64,000 nucleotides of DNA from Rosenbergiella metrosideri (lineage in GTDB: Bacteria > Pseudomonadota > Gammaproteobacteria > Enterobacterales > Enterobacteriaceae). The stretch covers positions 410,819 through 474,818 of the forward strand of contig NZ_JALBCV010000001.1 of assembly GCF_022602565.1 (NCBI RefSeq). Direction: 5' to 3'. Position numbers and translations under genes: made by a program. Under the pieces are notes generated by a model that saw only the letters and a list, made by a program, of their open reading frames with translations, had not been told where the DNA came from and did no database searches. Shown piece by piece: positions 1 to 9,513 of this stretch; the stretch's first letter is position 1, and every line of letters begins with the position of its first letter.

Positions 1-558
1 AGCCGCTTTACAAGCTGCACCTGCACGCTCCACCGCCTCTTTGTTGCCCGCGATAACCACTTGGCCTGGGGAGTTAAAGTTAACAGGGGAAACAACTTGC
101 CCTTGAGCACTCTCTTCGCAGGCTTGACGAATGGCAGCATCGTCAAGGCCAATAATCGCTTGCATCGCACCTGTACCTTCTGGCACAGCTTCTTGCATCA
201 ATTTGCCACGCAGTTCCACTAAACGGATCGCGTCAGCAAAGCTAATTACGCCCGCGCAGACCAACGCCGAGTATTCCCCTAAGCTGTGTCCAGCCAACAA
301 CGCAGGCTGTGCGCCGCCCTGTTGTTGCCATAAGCGGAATAATGCGACAGAGGCCGCCAGTAACGCTGGCTGAGTTTGCCAGGTTTTATTCAGCTCCTCA
401 GCGGGACCTTGCTGAACCAGTTGCCAGAGGTCGTAGCCTAGAGCTTCTGAGGCTTGCGCATAAGTGGCTTCAATAATCGGCTGCTCAGCGGCTAATTCCG
501 CCAGCATACCCACTGTCTGTGAACCTTGACCGGGAAAAACAAAAGCAAACTGTGTCAT
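1..558 (-). CDS. fabD: Malonyl-CoA:ACP transacylase, 3'-truncated by window edge
   Basis: FabD moves malonyl groups from CoA to acyl carrier protein, supplying the extender unit for fatty acid synthesis in the cytoplasm. I translated it from the ATG at 558: it opens MTQFAFVFPGQGSQTVGM, matching the enterobacterial FabD N-terminus, and the nucleophile elbow GHSLGEYSA near residue 92 carries the catalytic serine. The frame is open to base 1, giving 186 codons of an expected ~309, so the C-terminal part including the catalytic histidine lies outside the window. It follows fabH by 16 nt and is the last visible gene of the yceD-rpmF-plsX-fabH-fabD operon. Identification is firm; only the end is missing. 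Confidence 0.97.
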   Translation of the reverse strand, partial: MTQFAFVFPGQGSQTVGMLAELAAEQPIIEATYAQASEALGYDLWQLVQQGPAEELNKTWQTQPALLAASVALFRLWQQQGGAQPALLAGHSLGEYSALVCAGVISFADAIRLVELRGKLMQEAVPEGTGAMQAIIGLDDAAIRQACEESAQGQVVSPVNFNSPGQVVIAGNKEAVERAGAACKAA

Positions 559-574
559 AAAAAATACCTGTCAA

Positions 575-1528
575 TCAAAAACGAACGAGGGCAGAGCCCC
601 AAGTGAAACCACCACCAAAGGCTTCTAATAAAATCAGTTGCCCCCGTTGAATTCGCCCATCGCGCACTGCTTCGTCGAGTGCGGTCGGAACAGAGGCCGC
701 AGAGGTATTCCCATGACGGTCAAGGGTGACAACGACTTTATCCATTCCCATATGGAGCTTTTTAGCAGTAGCGCTGATAATACGTAGGTTGGCTTGGTGA
801 GGCACTAACCAATCAAGCTCTGAACGATCAATGCCATTCGCTTCCAATGTTTCTTCGACAATGTGAGCGAGTTCAGTCACTGCAACCTTAAACACCTCAT
901 TACCCGCCATCGTTAAAAACGACGGTTGATCTTGATGTGCACGGTCTTGGTAACCGAGTGTCAGGAGTTTGCCATAACTGCCATCAGCGTGCAGATGGGT
1001 TGAGATAATCCCTTCACTTTCACTCTGTCCAAGTAACACTGCGCCAGCCCCATCACCGAACAAAATCACAGTACCCCGATCGGTCGGATCGAGCGTTCGG
1101 GTTAACGCATCTGAACCAATGACCAGCGCGTATTTGACTGCGCCATTCTTGATATATTGGTCTGCGACACTCAGTGCATAGGTGAATCCGGCACAGGCGG
1201 CGGCTAAGTCAAAGGCAGGACAGTCGGCGATCGCTAACAGTTGTTGGATCATACAGGCTGAACTTGGAAAAGCATGGCTTGATGAGGTGGTCGCGACGAT
1301 AATTAATCCGATATCATCTTTATCGACACCTGCCATCTCGATGGCTTTTTGCGCAGCATGGAAACCCATCGTTGCCACATTTTCATCGGGACCTGCAACG
1401 CGACGTTCACGGATGCCAGTACGAGTGACAATCCATTCGTCGGTCGTCTCTACCATTTTTTCTAAATCTGCATTGGTGCGGATTTGTTCAGGTAGATAGC
1501 TACCCGTACCCATAATTTTGCTAAACAT
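575..1528 (-). CDS. fabH: Beta-ketoacyl-ACP synthase III
   Basis: FabH starts fatty acid synthesis by condensing acetyl-CoA with malonyl-ACP. The 317-residue length equals that of the E. coli enzyme. The catalytic triad falls at the canonical positions: Cys112 in DLAAACAGF, His244 in LVPHQANLR and Asn274 in DRHGNTSAA. Its ATG directly abuts the plsX stop codon (TAA then ATG, no gap), so translation is probably coupled, and fabD follows after 16 nt. Nothing in the sequence looks degraded. Confidence 0.98.
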   Translation of the reverse strand: MFSKIMGTGSYLPEQIRTNADLEKMVETTDEWIVTRTGIRERRVAGPDENVATMGFHAAQKAIEMAGVDKDDIGLIIVATTSSSHAFPSSACMIQQLLAIADCPAFDLAAACAGFTYALSVADQYIKNGAVKYALVIGSDALTRTLDPTDRGTVILFGDGAGAVLLGQSESEGIISTHLHADGSYGKLLTLGYQDRAHQDQPSFLTMAGNEVFKVAVTELAHIVEETLEANGIDRSELDWLVPHQANLRIISATAKKLHMGMDKVVVTLDRHGNTSAASVPTALDEAVRDGRIQRGQLILLEAFGGGFTWGSALVRF

Positions 1529-2542
1529 TTATGTTCTGTCACTCCTGGCTACTACAGTGGCTAATTGGCGGGCGACTCGCTGCGAGAGTTGCCGCTGCAC
1601 CGTCAATATCGACTGCTCAATTGCCGCTAAAAAAGCTTGCTGATTCGCTGCCCCATGGCTCTTAATGACCACGCCCGACAACCCTAATAAAAATGCACCA
1701 TTATACTTGTCTGGATCAATCTTACTGGTATTTGGTGAAAGCAGTGTTCGGATAAGTCGCCGCCAGATTGACTGGCCACGCCCTGCACGTTGAAGAAAAT
1801 ATCTGACTGCGCCTTCTAACGTCTTCAATGCCACATTGCCACTGAATCCATCACAGACCAAGACATCCGCTTGACCTATTAGTAATTCACTTCCTTCTAA
1901 GAAGCCAGTATAACGGATCCCGCTCTGTTGCCGTAATAATTTCGCGGCTTGACGGATAGATTCTTTCCCTTTGCTCTCTTCTTGACCAACATTGAGTAAT
2001 GCGACCCGTGGCTCAGAGATGGCTAACATTTGTTGGGCAACGACTGTGCCCATCAACGCAAACTGTACTAACATTTCGCTGTCTGCTTCGACATTGGCAC
2101 CAATATCTAGGATGACAGTCTGCCCATTTAACGCATTGGGTAACAGGGTCATTAAGGCTGGACGACGGATTTGTGGCAGAGGTTTGAGCAGTAATAATGC
2201 AATCCCCATCAGCGCGCCGGTATCTCCCGCACTGAGGCAAGCCTGCGCCTTCTGCTCTTTGACTAACTCGAGCGCGAGCCGCATGGAGCTATTTTTACTT
2301 TGGCGGATAGCCGATGAGGGTTTGACATCACTGGTGATAACAGACTCGGCGGCAATACAATGCAAACGTTCGAGCACAGAAGAATCTGCTTTAACAAGTA
2401 ATGGCTGGAGTATGTCGGGGAGCCCGACGAGATAAATCTCTAAGAAGGGGTAGATGCCCAGTGCCTGCAGAACTGCAGGCACTGTCACGTGGGGACCGAA
2501 GTCCCCGCCCATGGCATCAACAGCCAGGGTCACACGTGTCAA
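1529..2542 (-). CDS. plsX: Phosphate acyltransferase PlsX
   Basis: PlsX converts acyl-ACP to acyl-phosphate, the acyl donor for the first step of phospholipid synthesis at the membrane surface. The N-terminus [16 protein letters not shown] is the family signature and fixes the start, which is a TTG codon at 2542. The product has 337 residues, slightly shorter than the ~356 of E. coli. Internal landmarks include [10 protein letters not shown] and [13 protein letters not shown], both typical of the family. It lies between rpmF and fabH in the conserved lipid-ribosome operon. The rare TTG start may keep expression low relative to rpmF upstream. Confidence 0.97.
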   Translation of the reverse strand: MTRVTLAVDAMGGDFGPHVTVPAVLQALGIYPFLEIYLVGLPDILQPLLVKADSSVLERLHCIAAESVITSDVKPSSAIRQSKNSSMRLALELVKEQKAQACLSAGDTGALMGIALLLLKPLPQIRRPALMTLLPNALNGQTVILDIGANVEADSEMLVQFALMGTVVAQQMLAISEPRVALLNVGQEESKGKESIRQAAKLLRQQSGIRYTGFLEGSELLIGQADVLVCDGFSGNVALKTLEGAVRYFLQRAGRGQSIWRRLIRTLLSPNTSKIDPDKYNGAFLLGLSGVVIKSHGAANQQAFLAAIEQSILTVQRQLSQRVARQLATVVARSDRT

Positions 2543-2568
2543 AGTAATACCTAGCTTCGCGGCCAGAA

Positions 2569-2739
2569 TTACTTAGCAATTACCTTGCGACCACGGTAGT
2601 AACCGTCAGCAGTCACATGGTGACGCAGATGCGTTTCGCCAGAAACTTTATCTACGGACAGAGCAGACGTAGTCAGTGCATCGTGTGAACGGCGCATGCC
2701 ACGCTTGGAACGGGTTGGTTTATTCTGTTGTACGGCCAT
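2569..2739 (-). CDS. rpmF: 50S ribosomal protein L32
   Basis: This short gene (56 residues) was found by reading the minus strand between yceD and plsX. The product begins [20 protein letters not shown] and ends [11 protein letters not shown], the well-known L32 sequence. L32 is a small basic protein of the large ribosomal subunit. The start is the ATG at 2739, preceded on the minus strand by a purine-rich AGGAGTAAGGTCC stretch, and the TAA stop is at 2571-2569. It is co-transcribed with yceD (14-nt gap) and plsX, linking ribosome supply and lipid synthesis. Confidence 0.98.
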   Translation of the reverse strand: MAVQQNKPTRSKRGMRRSHDALTTSALSVDKVSGETHLRHHVTADGYYRGRKVIAK

Positions 2740-2753
2740 GGACCTTACTCCTA

Positions 2754-3275
2754 TTACTTACGCTTTAAACTTGCTAATACGGCAAATGGATTCGGTTTTT
2801 CTGCCTCTGCAGGCAAATCGCCAAATACCATGTCCGCGTCGGACACTTCACAGTGTTCAGAATCATGTACCGGAACGACAGGTAATGCGAGGATAAGTTC
2901 ATCTTCGATCACCGCAAGCAAATTGACTTCGCCAAACTCATCGACTTCAACCGGCTCATAATCTTCTGGTAACGCTTCCGCCTGCTCGTCATTGCGAACA
3001 GGGCTGAAGAGGTATTTTACGTGGACAGGATGGGTGAACGTGTCATTACAGCGCTGGCAGCATAACGTCACCGTTACGTCAGCAGTCCCCTCAAGGACGG
3101 CTAAGCGCTGGCTATCAATGCCGAACGACATGATACACGACACATCGGTGTCCACACTCACCACTGAATCGGCTAAACGTTGTAACGCGTCCGCAACATA
3201 GACTCCCTGATAATCAAGGCGTTTTTGTGCAGTACGTTGCAGATCCAGAGTAAGAGGTAATTTTACTATTTGCAT
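2754..3275 (-). CDS. yceD: YceD family protein (DUF177), 23S rRNA accumulation protein
   Basis: This 173-residue protein belongs to the YceD/DUF177 family, always found just upstream of rpmF and linked in E. coli to 23S rRNA accumulation. It starts [20 protein letters not shown] and carries the family cysteine pair CCQRCND near residue 92, a possible metal or structural site. The acidic central part is typical. It is the first gene of the operon and is divergent from maf, with the shared promoter region at 3276-3417. The molecular mechanism is not established. Confidence 0.95.
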   Translation of the reverse strand: MQIVKLPLTLDLQRTAQKRLDYQGVYVADALQRLADSVVSVDTDVSCIMSFGIDSQRLAVLEGTADVTVTLCCQRCNDTFTHPVHVKYLFSPVRNDEQAEALPEDYEPVEVDEFGEVNLLAVIEDELILALPVVPVHDSEHCEVSDADMVFGDLPAEAEKPNPFAVLASLKRK

Positions 3276-3417
3276 AGGGCGCGCATATTAACTTTGTAAT
3301 GATGAAGAGTCAAAGAAAAAGGCCATTGCCCCGCATCTTTAACCGAGAAATTCGCAACCAGTGCGGCAGATAGTTTAAGATGAGTTGACCTAATTCGCTA
3401 TAGATTATGAAAAAAAT

Positions 3418-4005
3418 ATGCCATATAACCTCGTACTCGCCTCATCATCGCCATTTCGTCAGGCTGTTTTAGATAAATTAGGCCTGCCCTTCTTCAGTGC
3501 CGCACCGGATATCGACGAATCTGCTATCCCCAATGAATCGATCGAAGAGCAAGTCTTGCGCTTAGCCCGTGAAAAAGCCTCCGCACTGATTGACCAGTAC
3601 CCAGACAGTATAATCATTGGCTGTGACCAGCTGGGAAGTTTAGCGGAACGCGTACTCGGTAAGCCGCATACGCCTGAGCAAGCCTTTGCGCAATTACGTG
3701 TATCGTCGGGAAAATGTGTGACCTTCCACACAGGATTAGCGGTATATGACGGCGTAAATAATCAGTGGCATCAACGTTTGGAAATCTATCAAGTGTTCTT
3801 TAGAGAACTGACCGACGACGAAATTTGGGGCTATATCCACAAAGAGCAGCCTTTACAGTGCGCAGGAAGTTTCAAGTCGGAGGGATTGGGGATCACGTTG
3901 TTTGAGAAAATGGCGGGAGATGATCCCAACACATTGGTCGGGTTACCCTTGATTGCGCTATCAGCTATTTTGAGAAAAATAGGCATTAATCCTTTAACCG
4001 ATTAA
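3418..4005 (+). CDS. yceF: Maf-family nucleotide pyrophosphatase YceF (7-methyl-GTP type)
   Basis: Maf/HAM1-like house-cleaning pyrophosphatase of 195 residues. The E. coli orthologue YceF hydrolyses 7-methyl-GTP. It opens with the family motif MPYNLVLASSSPFRQAVL, has IIGCDQLGS (catalytic acidic loop) near residue 69 and GKPHTPEQA, and ends with DPNTLVGLPLIAL, all as in YceF rather than in the paralogue YhdE. It is divergent from yceD, as in E. coli, and its 3' end faces rluC with a 13-nt gap. The start is an ATG at 3418; no better upstream start exists. Confidence 0.96.
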   Translation: MPYNLVLASSSPFRQAVLDKLGLPFFSAAPDIDESAIPNESIEEQVLRLAREKASALIDQYPDSIIIGCDQLGSLAERVLGKPHTPEQAFAQLRVSSGKCVTFHTGLAVYDGVNNQWHQRLEIYQVFFRELTDDEIWGYIHKEQPLQCAGSFKSEGLGITLFEKMAGDDPNTLVGLPLIALSAILRKIGINPLTD

Positions 4006-4018
4006 TGCCCGACGCGGT

Positions 4019-4978
4019 TTAAGCGTTTTTCTTCTGACGTAAGGTATTCAAGCAGTGTTGAAGCCCTGAATCCAACGGGGCTTCAACCCTTAAGGTTTCA
4101 CCTGTTGCCGGATGAGTAAAGGTCAGCGCTGCCGCATGGAGGAAGAGACGTGACAGTCCGGTGCTCGCTAATTGTTGATCAAACACGGCTACACCGTAAC
4201 GATCATCAAAGGCAATAGGATGCCCTGCATGCAGAGTGTGCACCCGAATTTGGTGAGTTCGACCGGTAACCGGACTCGCTTTCACCAGCGTCGCAAAGCC
4301 AAAGCGCTCTTCAACCTTGAAGCGTGTCTCAGAAGGTTTCCCTTCGCTGCTGACTTTCACCACCCGCTCACCACTTTGTAAAATATTTTTCAATAGTGGC
4401 GCTTTAACGGATTTAAGATGTGATGGCCATTCGCCACGCACTAAGGCAAGATAATCCTTCTGCATGGTCTTATCGCGGAGCTGCTCGTGGAGAGAGCGTA
4501 ACGCAGAGCGTTTTTTAGCGACCAGCAGAATACCCGAGGTGTCACGATCTAATCGATGAACCAACTCTAAAAAGCGCGCTTCGGGTCGTAACGCCCGTAA
4601 CCCCTCGATTACACCAAAACTCAGGCCACTGCCACCGTGTACCGCGGTACCAGACGGCTTATTCAATACCAAAATGGCCTCGTCTTCATACAAAATCGCG
4701 TCATCCAACTGTGCGACACGGGCTAACTTAGGCGAGACTTCCGGCGCATCGCTTTTAGACGTTCGAATCGGCGGGATACGCAGTACATCCCCGGCAATAA
4801 GCTTGTATTCCGGTTTTACTCTTTTCTTATTCACGCGAACCTCACCTTTACGTAAGATTCGATAAATCATGCTCTTCGGAACCCCTTTTAAAAAGGTTCG
4901 TAAAAAGTTATCAATTCGCTGTCCGTCGTGTTCCGACGTGATGGCAATCAGCTGTACGCCATTATGTTCTGTTTTCAT
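4019..4978 (-). CDS. rluC: 23S rRNA pseudouridine(955/2504/2580) synthase
   Basis: RluC isomerises three uridines of 23S rRNA to pseudouridine. The N-terminal S4-like RNA-binding domain spans about residues 15-80 (RIDNFLRTFLKGVPKSM and RKGEVRVNKKRV). The catalytic domain has the RluA/RluC motif HRLDRDTSG with the active aspartate. I chose the ATG at 4978 (MKTEHNGVQLIAIT) because it matches the E. coli N-terminus and gives 319 residues, the same length; an in-frame start 24 nt upstream is less likely. It is divergent from rne, separated by the long rne leader. Confidence 0.97.
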   Translation of the reverse strand: MKTEHNGVQLIAITSEHDGQRIDNFLRTFLKGVPKSMIYRILRKGEVRVNKKRVKPEYKLIAGDVLRIPPIRTSKSDAPEVSPKLARVAQLDDAILYEDEAILVLNKPSGTAVHGGSGLSFGVIEGLRALRPEARFLELVHRLDRDTSGILLVAKKRSALRSLHEQLRDKTMQKDYLALVRGEWPSHLKSVKAPLLKNILQSGERVVKVSSEGKPSETRFKVEERFGFATLVKASPVTGRTHQIRVHTLHAGHPIAFDDRYGVAVFDQQLASTGLSRLFLHAAALTFTHPATGETLRVEAPLDSGLQHCLNTLRQKKNA

Positions 4979-5139
4979 GCGAATAAGTGTAAAGAGAGTC
5001 AAGATTTATCGCCACTCTTTTATTATGCTGACGCGTGCTAATCTCGGGCACCATGCTCTCTTTTTAACCAGCTATTTTCCGGTTTGCCCCTTAAATTGCT
5101 TAAATAATAAATAAAGTGATCAACAACGCGAAAGTCACC

Positions 5140-5169
5140 TTGCTATATGAAGGGGAGCAATGGAATAAT
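5140..5169 (+). promoter_or_regulatory. Putative sigma-70 promoter of rne
   Basis: TTGCTA at 5140-5145 and AATAAT at 5164-5169 (five of six to the -10 consensus) are separated by 18 nt. Initiation near 5176 would give a leader of about 350 nt before the rne ATG at 5525, close to the 361-nt leader known for E. coli rne. The -35 is weak, so this is an inference. Confidence 0.4.
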
Positions 5170-5175
5170 GCTGGG

Positions 5176-5524
5176 GCTGAACGATTGCAGAACTTTGCAT
5201 CGTAAAGCGACTTAGTTGAATTTTTATCTGAAAAGACAACACGCTGCAATGGCATAAGACGTTTAGTCGATTCAGATAGTTAGCGGGCTGCGGACTGCAG
5301 CCTGAACGAGATGGGATATTGCCCTCTGCCCTTAATTCGGGAAGAGATGATCTCTACGGAATTGTGAAACTGATTAGTAACACTTCCCCGACGTTATGCG
5401 CTTCTTAAGCGATCGACAGCCGTGAGGCTGACGTGATTGCCTACAGACACGAAGCCATCGGATAACTCGCTCATCGCAGTAATGCCCGCAGCTTTTCAAA
5501 AATGATAATGACGAGAACATGTAA
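5176..5524 (+). promoter_or_regulatory. rne 5' leader, probable RNase E autoregulatory element
   Basis: The 546 bases between rluC and rne hold no credible gene. In enterobacteria the long rne 5' UTR folds into hairpins that RNase E recognises to adjust cleavage of its own mRNA. Here a clear hairpin lies at 5286-5302 (GGCTGC, 5-nt loop, GCAGCC), in a GC-rich patch, followed by a CCCT/GGG-rich segment around 5330-5355 that could form a second one. The position and length fit the Rfam rne5 element, but I could not fold or align it. The part 4979-5139 should hold the rluC promoter on the minus strand, which I could not pin down. Confidence 0.6.
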
Positions 5525-8479
5525 ATGAAAAGAATGCTCATTAACGCAACTCAGCAGGAGGAGTTGCGTGTTGCACTGGTAGATGGACAAAAACTCTATG
5601 ACTTGGATATTGAAAGTCCGGGTCATGAACAAAAGAAAGCGAACATTTATAAAGGTAAAATCACTCGTATTGAACCCAGTTTAGAAGCCGCTTTTGTCGA
5701 CTATGGTGCTGAACGCCATGGTTTTCTCCCCCTAAAAGAAATCTCCCGCGAATACTTCCCTGATAATTACTCCGGCCACGGGCGTCCAAACATCAAAGAT
5801 GTTTTACGCGAAGGTCAAGAAGTGATTGTTCAGATCGATAAAGAAGAACGCGGGAATAAAGGCGCCGCCTTAACAACCTTTATCAGTTTAGCGGGAAGCT
5901 ATTTGGTCCTCATGCCAAATAACCCGCGCGCAGGCGGTATTTCTCGCCGTATTGAAGGCGATGACCGCAGCGAATTAAAAGAAGCCCTCTCCTCTCTCGA
6001 TATCCCTAATGGTATGGGTCTGATTGTTCGGACCGCAGGCGTTGGCAAATCAGCAGAATCACTACAGTGGGATTTAAATTTCCGACTGAAGCACTGGGAA
6101 GCGATCCAAAAGGCAGCGAGCAGCCGCCCAGCACCGTTCCTTATCCACCAAGAAAGTAATGTGATTGTCCGTGCCTTCCGCGACTACTTGCGTCAAGATA
6201 TCGGTGAGATCCTTATCGATAACCCAAGTGTTCTGGAATTAGCCCGTCAACACATTGCTGCGTTGGGTCGTCCTGATTTCACCAGTAAAATCAAATTATA
6301 CTCCGGTGAAATTCCGCTCTTTAGCCACTACCAAATCGAATCGCAGATTGAGTCCGCGTTCCAACGTGAGGTCCGTCTTCCTTCCGGCGGTTCTATCGTT
6401 ATCGATACCACCGAAGCGTTAACCGCTATCGACATTAACTCCGCGCGTTCAACCCGTGGTGGCGATATCGAAGAAACCGCCTTCAACACCAACCTCGAAG
6501 CTGCGGATGAAATCGCCCGTCAATTACGCTTGCGTGATTTAGGTGGCCTGATCGTTATCGACTTTATCGACATGACGCCAGCCCGCCATCAGCGCGCAGT
6601 CGAGAATAAATTACGTGATGCCGTTCGCCAAGACCGTGCACGTATTCAAATTAGCCATATCTCACGCTTTGGTTTGCTTGAGATGTCGCGTCAGCGTCTA
6701 AGTCCATCACTGGGCGAATCGAGTCACCATGTTTGTCCACGCTGTAGTGGCACCGGAACCATCCGTGATAACGAATCTTTAGCGCTCTCTATCCTGCGTC
6801 TCATCGAAGAAGAAGCGTTAAAAGATAACACCAAAGAAGTGCATGCTATCGTGCCGGTTCAAGTCGCGTCTTACTTACTTAACGAGAAGCGTTCGGCAGT
6901 CAATGCCATTGAGACGCGTCAAGGTGGCGTAAAAACCGTTATCGTTCCTGACGACAAAATGCAAACGCCACACTACTCAGTGCTGCGTGTACGTAAAGGT
7001 GAAGAGACTCACACGCTCAGCTACCATTTACCGAAACTGCATGAAACAGAGATGGCGCTGCCCTCGGAAGAAGAGACCGCTGAGCGTCGTCGTCCAGAGC
7101 AACCTGCACTGGCCGCCTTTGTTATGCCTGATGCACCCCCGGTTGTCAGCGAAACGCAAGCCACCCCTGCAGCAGAAAAAACCGCGGGCTGTTTCTTTAG
7201 CCGCTTAGTGAAAGGCATTAAAGCCTTCTTTGCAGGTTCAGACAATGCAGAAAAGCCAGCGACAGAAACCTCTGCCGCCGCGCCAACTGCTTCGACTGCG
7301 TCTCAGTCACAAGATAGACAACGCCAATCGGATCGCCGTAATAATCAACGCCGTAATAACAATCGTTATGACCGCAATGATAAGAACGACCGTTCTGGCC
7401 GTCAGAATCAAAAAGAGAGCAGCAACCCCGCACAACAAGACGATACGCGTCGTCAGCCAGCGCGTCACTCAGCAAACAACAGCGAAAACACGCCTCGTCA
7501 AGAACGCGCACCGCGTCAAGACAATGCTGTCAGTGATGAAGTCCGTCAACAGCGCGAGCAACAACGCCGTGAACAACGTGCTGAGCGTCAGCGTCGTCGT
7601 CAAGAAGAGCGTCGCCAGCAACAAGAAGCGCGTAAGCAAGAAACGGCCCCTGAGCAGCAAGCTGAAACGCCTGTTAGCGAAGAAGCGCCACGTGAAGCGA
7701 AGGTGATGCCACGTCGTCAGCCTCGTGCGCTGCAACAAAAAGTGCGGGTGGCTGATACGGATACCGCTGCGCCAATCGCCGCGCCACAGGCTGAGCCAAC
7801 GGGTGACGTCGCTGAAACCTCTACGGCTCGTCAGGCTACGGAGAATCAGGATAACGTTGCACCGCGCCGCTCACGTCGTTCACCACGCCATCTGCGAGTC
7901 AGTGGTCAACGCCGTCGCCGCTATCGTGACGACCGTTATCCGCAACAAACCCCAATGGCTGTCACCACCGCTGCTGCGGCACCGGAAATGGCCTCAGGTA
8001 AAGTCTGGGTACGTTATGATCTGCCAGTGACTGCTGTCGAGTCAGTCGCAGAGACACCAGTTGACACCGACATCGAGCAGGCCGCTACGCTGCCGATCAC
8101 CGATGCTGTTCAGGTTGAAACCCCTGTGACGCCTGTTGCACCAACACCTGCCGAGACTGAAACAGCAACAGTGGTTGCTGAACCTGAACCGGTCGTAACA
8201 GTTGAACCCGCTCCTGTACAAGATGAGCCTGCGGTGTCACAGCCTGAAGTGGTCGAAACTCAGCCTCTGGTTACGGAACCTGTTATCCCAACAGCAGTTA
8301 CCGCAGGCCGCCTGGTCGCAACCTCACCTGTCACCAAAGCCGAGGCCCCAGCTTGGGTAGCCGAGCCAGTGAAACAGAGTGATTGGGTACGTCCGGCTTA
8401 TCATTTCACCGGTAAAGGTGCGGCAGGTGGGCATGCTGCACGTCACCATGCTAGCGCGGACGTGACCAAAGCAAGCTAA
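5525..8479 (+). CDS. rne: Ribonuclease E
   Basis: RNase E is the essential endonuclease and degradosome scaffold at the inner membrane. The 984-residue product starts [20 protein letters not shown]. The S1 domain spans about 35-125. The catalytic aspartates sit exactly at D303 (AIDINSARS) and D346 (VIDFIDM), and the zinc-link cysteines at C404/C407 (CPRC). The amphipathic membrane-targeting helix [13 protein letters not shown] is at about 557-569. The non-catalytic half is disordered: an R/Q/N-rich RNA-binding stretch (about 600-730), an Arg-rich block, then V/E/P-rich spacer. It ends in [17 protein letters not shown], the PNPase-binding tail. All degradosome landmarks are therefore present. 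A strong hairpin terminator follows directly. Confidence 0.98.
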   Translation: MKRMLINATQQEELRVALVDGQKLYDLDIESPGHEQKKANIYKGKITRIEPSLEAAFVDYGAERHGFLPLKEISREYFPDNYSGHGRPNIKDVLREGQEVIVQIDKEERGNKGAALTTFISLAGSYLVLMPNNPRAGGISRRIEGDDRSELKEALSSLDIPNGMGLIVRTAGVGKSAESLQWDLNFRLKHWEAIQKAASSRPAPFLIHQESNVIVRAFRDYLRQDIGEILIDNPSVLELARQHIAALGRPDFTSKIKLYSGEIPLFSHYQIESQIESAFQREVRLPSGGSIVIDTTEALTAIDINSARSTRGGDIEETAFNTNLEAADEIARQLRLRDLGGLIVIDFIDMTPARHQRAVENKLRDAVRQDRARIQISHISRFGLLEMSRQRLSPSLGESSHHVCPRCSGTGTIRDNESLALSILRLIEEEALKDNTKEVHAIVPVQVASYLLNEKRSAVNAIETRQGGVKTVIVPDDKMQTPHYSVLRVRKGEETHTLSYHLPKLHETEMALPSEEETAERRRPEQPALAAFVMPDAPPVVSETQATPAAEKTAGCFFSRLVKGIKAFFAGSDNAEKPATETSAAAPTASTASQSQDRQRQSDRRNNQRRNNNRYDRNDKNDRSGRQNQKESSNPAQQDDTRRQPARHSANNSENTPRQERAPRQDNAVSDEVRQQREQQRREQRAERQRRRQEERRQQQEARKQETAPEQQAETPVSEEAPREAKVMPRRQPRALQQKVRVADTDTAAPIAAPQAEPTGDVAETSTARQATENQDNVAPRRSRRSPRHLRVSGQRRRRYRDDRYPQQTPMAVTTAAAAPEMASGKVWVRYDLPVTAVESVAETPVDTDIEQAATLPITDAVQVETPVTPVAPTPAETETATVVAEPEPVVTVEPAPVQDEPAVSQPEVVETQPLVTEPVIPTAVTAGRLVATSPVTKAEAPAWVAEPVKQSDWVRPAYHFTGKGAAGGHAARHHASADVTKAS

Positions 8480-8490
8480 GTTAGCGCAAA

Positions 8491-8523
8491 ATAAAACACC
8501 CGCGAATTTCGCGGGTGTTTTAT
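8491..8523. terminator. Bidirectional terminator between rne and flgL
   Basis: A near-perfect 14-15 bp inverted repeat with ATAAAACACCCGCG on the left arm and its complement on the right encloses a loop of about 3 nt. It is flanked by A-run and T-run on opposite sides, so it can stop both rne (+) and the flgKL transcript (-), whose genes converge here. Confidence 0.92.
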
Positions 8524-8529
8524 TATCTA

Positions 8530-9492
8530 TCACTTATTCATCTGAAACAGCGAGAGTTTAGACATCTGTGTATAGGCGGTATAACTTGCCTGTAACGCCG
8601 TCTCTTTCATTTGGTATTCCGAAATGGTCTGTGTCACATCAGCATCCACTAATTGACTCAATTGCCCTTGTGCAAGAATACTCTGGCTAGCACTAATCGA
8701 ACCTAAGCTTTCCAACTCCTGTAGCTGAGTCCCATTTTCCGACTGCAGCGTCAGAATATTATTTAAGCTATTGTTCAGGCCTCGGTTGGCCGAATTCATC
8801 GCCTCCTGAAAATCTTTCATAGCCGAATCATCCGCATCTTGCAGCGGCGTTTTAAGCGCTGCAATAGCCTTATCGATTATCGAAAAGAGATCGGTATCGC
8901 CTAAACTGCCATCAGGTTCTAATTTTGGATTAGGGGACGCTGACTGAAAAACTTGCTTACCGGTGTGAGTCAGGGTCATCACCCGCTGATTATCCACTTG
9001 CTGCTTAATCGGTTGGTCGCCGCCTTGATAAGTTACCCCTTGAGCGTCCTCGACAAAGGGTGGCTGAGCAGTGTTATAACCAGCAAACAGATAACGCCCA
9101 CTACTGTCTTGGCTATTAGCAATAGTTAACAGTTGGTTGCGTACACCTTCTAGCTTAACTGCCACCGACTGCCTATCATCATCGTTAAGTGTACCCGTTG
9201 CACCATACACAATATCGCTGATCGCCGCTTGAATATTGTCACTAATCGAGGAGAGTGCGGTGGCTTCTGTGTTCATGGTGGTTTGCGCAAATTGCTGCGC
9301 CATACTATAACGCTGCTCGGTGCGTTGATGCTGCTGGATCCCTAAAGCTTGCGAAGCGGCAACCGGATCATCGGAGGGTGAAACTACCCGCTTCCCTGAG
9401 GATAATCGCTGTCCTGCCGCTAACCAGTCCGCTTGCGCCCGGCTTATTCCCTGCGTTTGTTGTTGGAAAATGAAGGTGGTACTTAATCGCAT
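8530..9492 (-). CDS. flgL: Flagellar hook-filament junction protein FlgL (HAP3)
   Basis: FlgL forms the second junction ring between hook and filament. The 320-residue product begins MRLSTTFIFQQQTQGISRAQ and shows the flagellin-like N-terminal helix with LSSGKRVVSPSDDPVAAS near residue 30-50, the hallmark shared by FlgL and flagellin. The C-terminal heptad region ends MSKLSLFQMNK. It sits 21 nt downstream of flgK and is the last gene of the flgKL transcript. Export is by the flagellar type III system, so no signal peptide is expected or seen. Confidence 0.96.
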   Translation of the reverse strand: MRLSTTFIFQQQTQGISRAQADWLAAGQRLSSGKRVVSPSDDPVAASQALGIQQHQRTEQRYSMAQQFAQTTMNTEATALSSISDNIQAAISDIVYGATGTLNDDDRQSVAVKLEGVRNQLLTIANSQDSSGRYLFAGYNTAQPPFVEDAQGVTYQGGDQPIKQQVDNQRVMTLTHTGKQVFQSASPNPKLEPDGSLGDTDLFSIIDKAIAALKTPLQDADDSAMKDFQEAMNSANRGLNNSLNNILTLQSENGTQLQELESLGSISASQSILAQGQLSQLVDADVTQTISEYQMKETALQASYTAYTQMSKLSLFQMNK

Positions 9493-9513
9493 ATTACTGA
9501 CTCCCTCTCTGTA

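Noticed and set aside
7230-7706. 158-codon frame in the Arg/Gln-rich part of rne
   Set aside because: The repetitive, basic codons of the RNase E scaffold region generate long spurious frames; no ribosome site.
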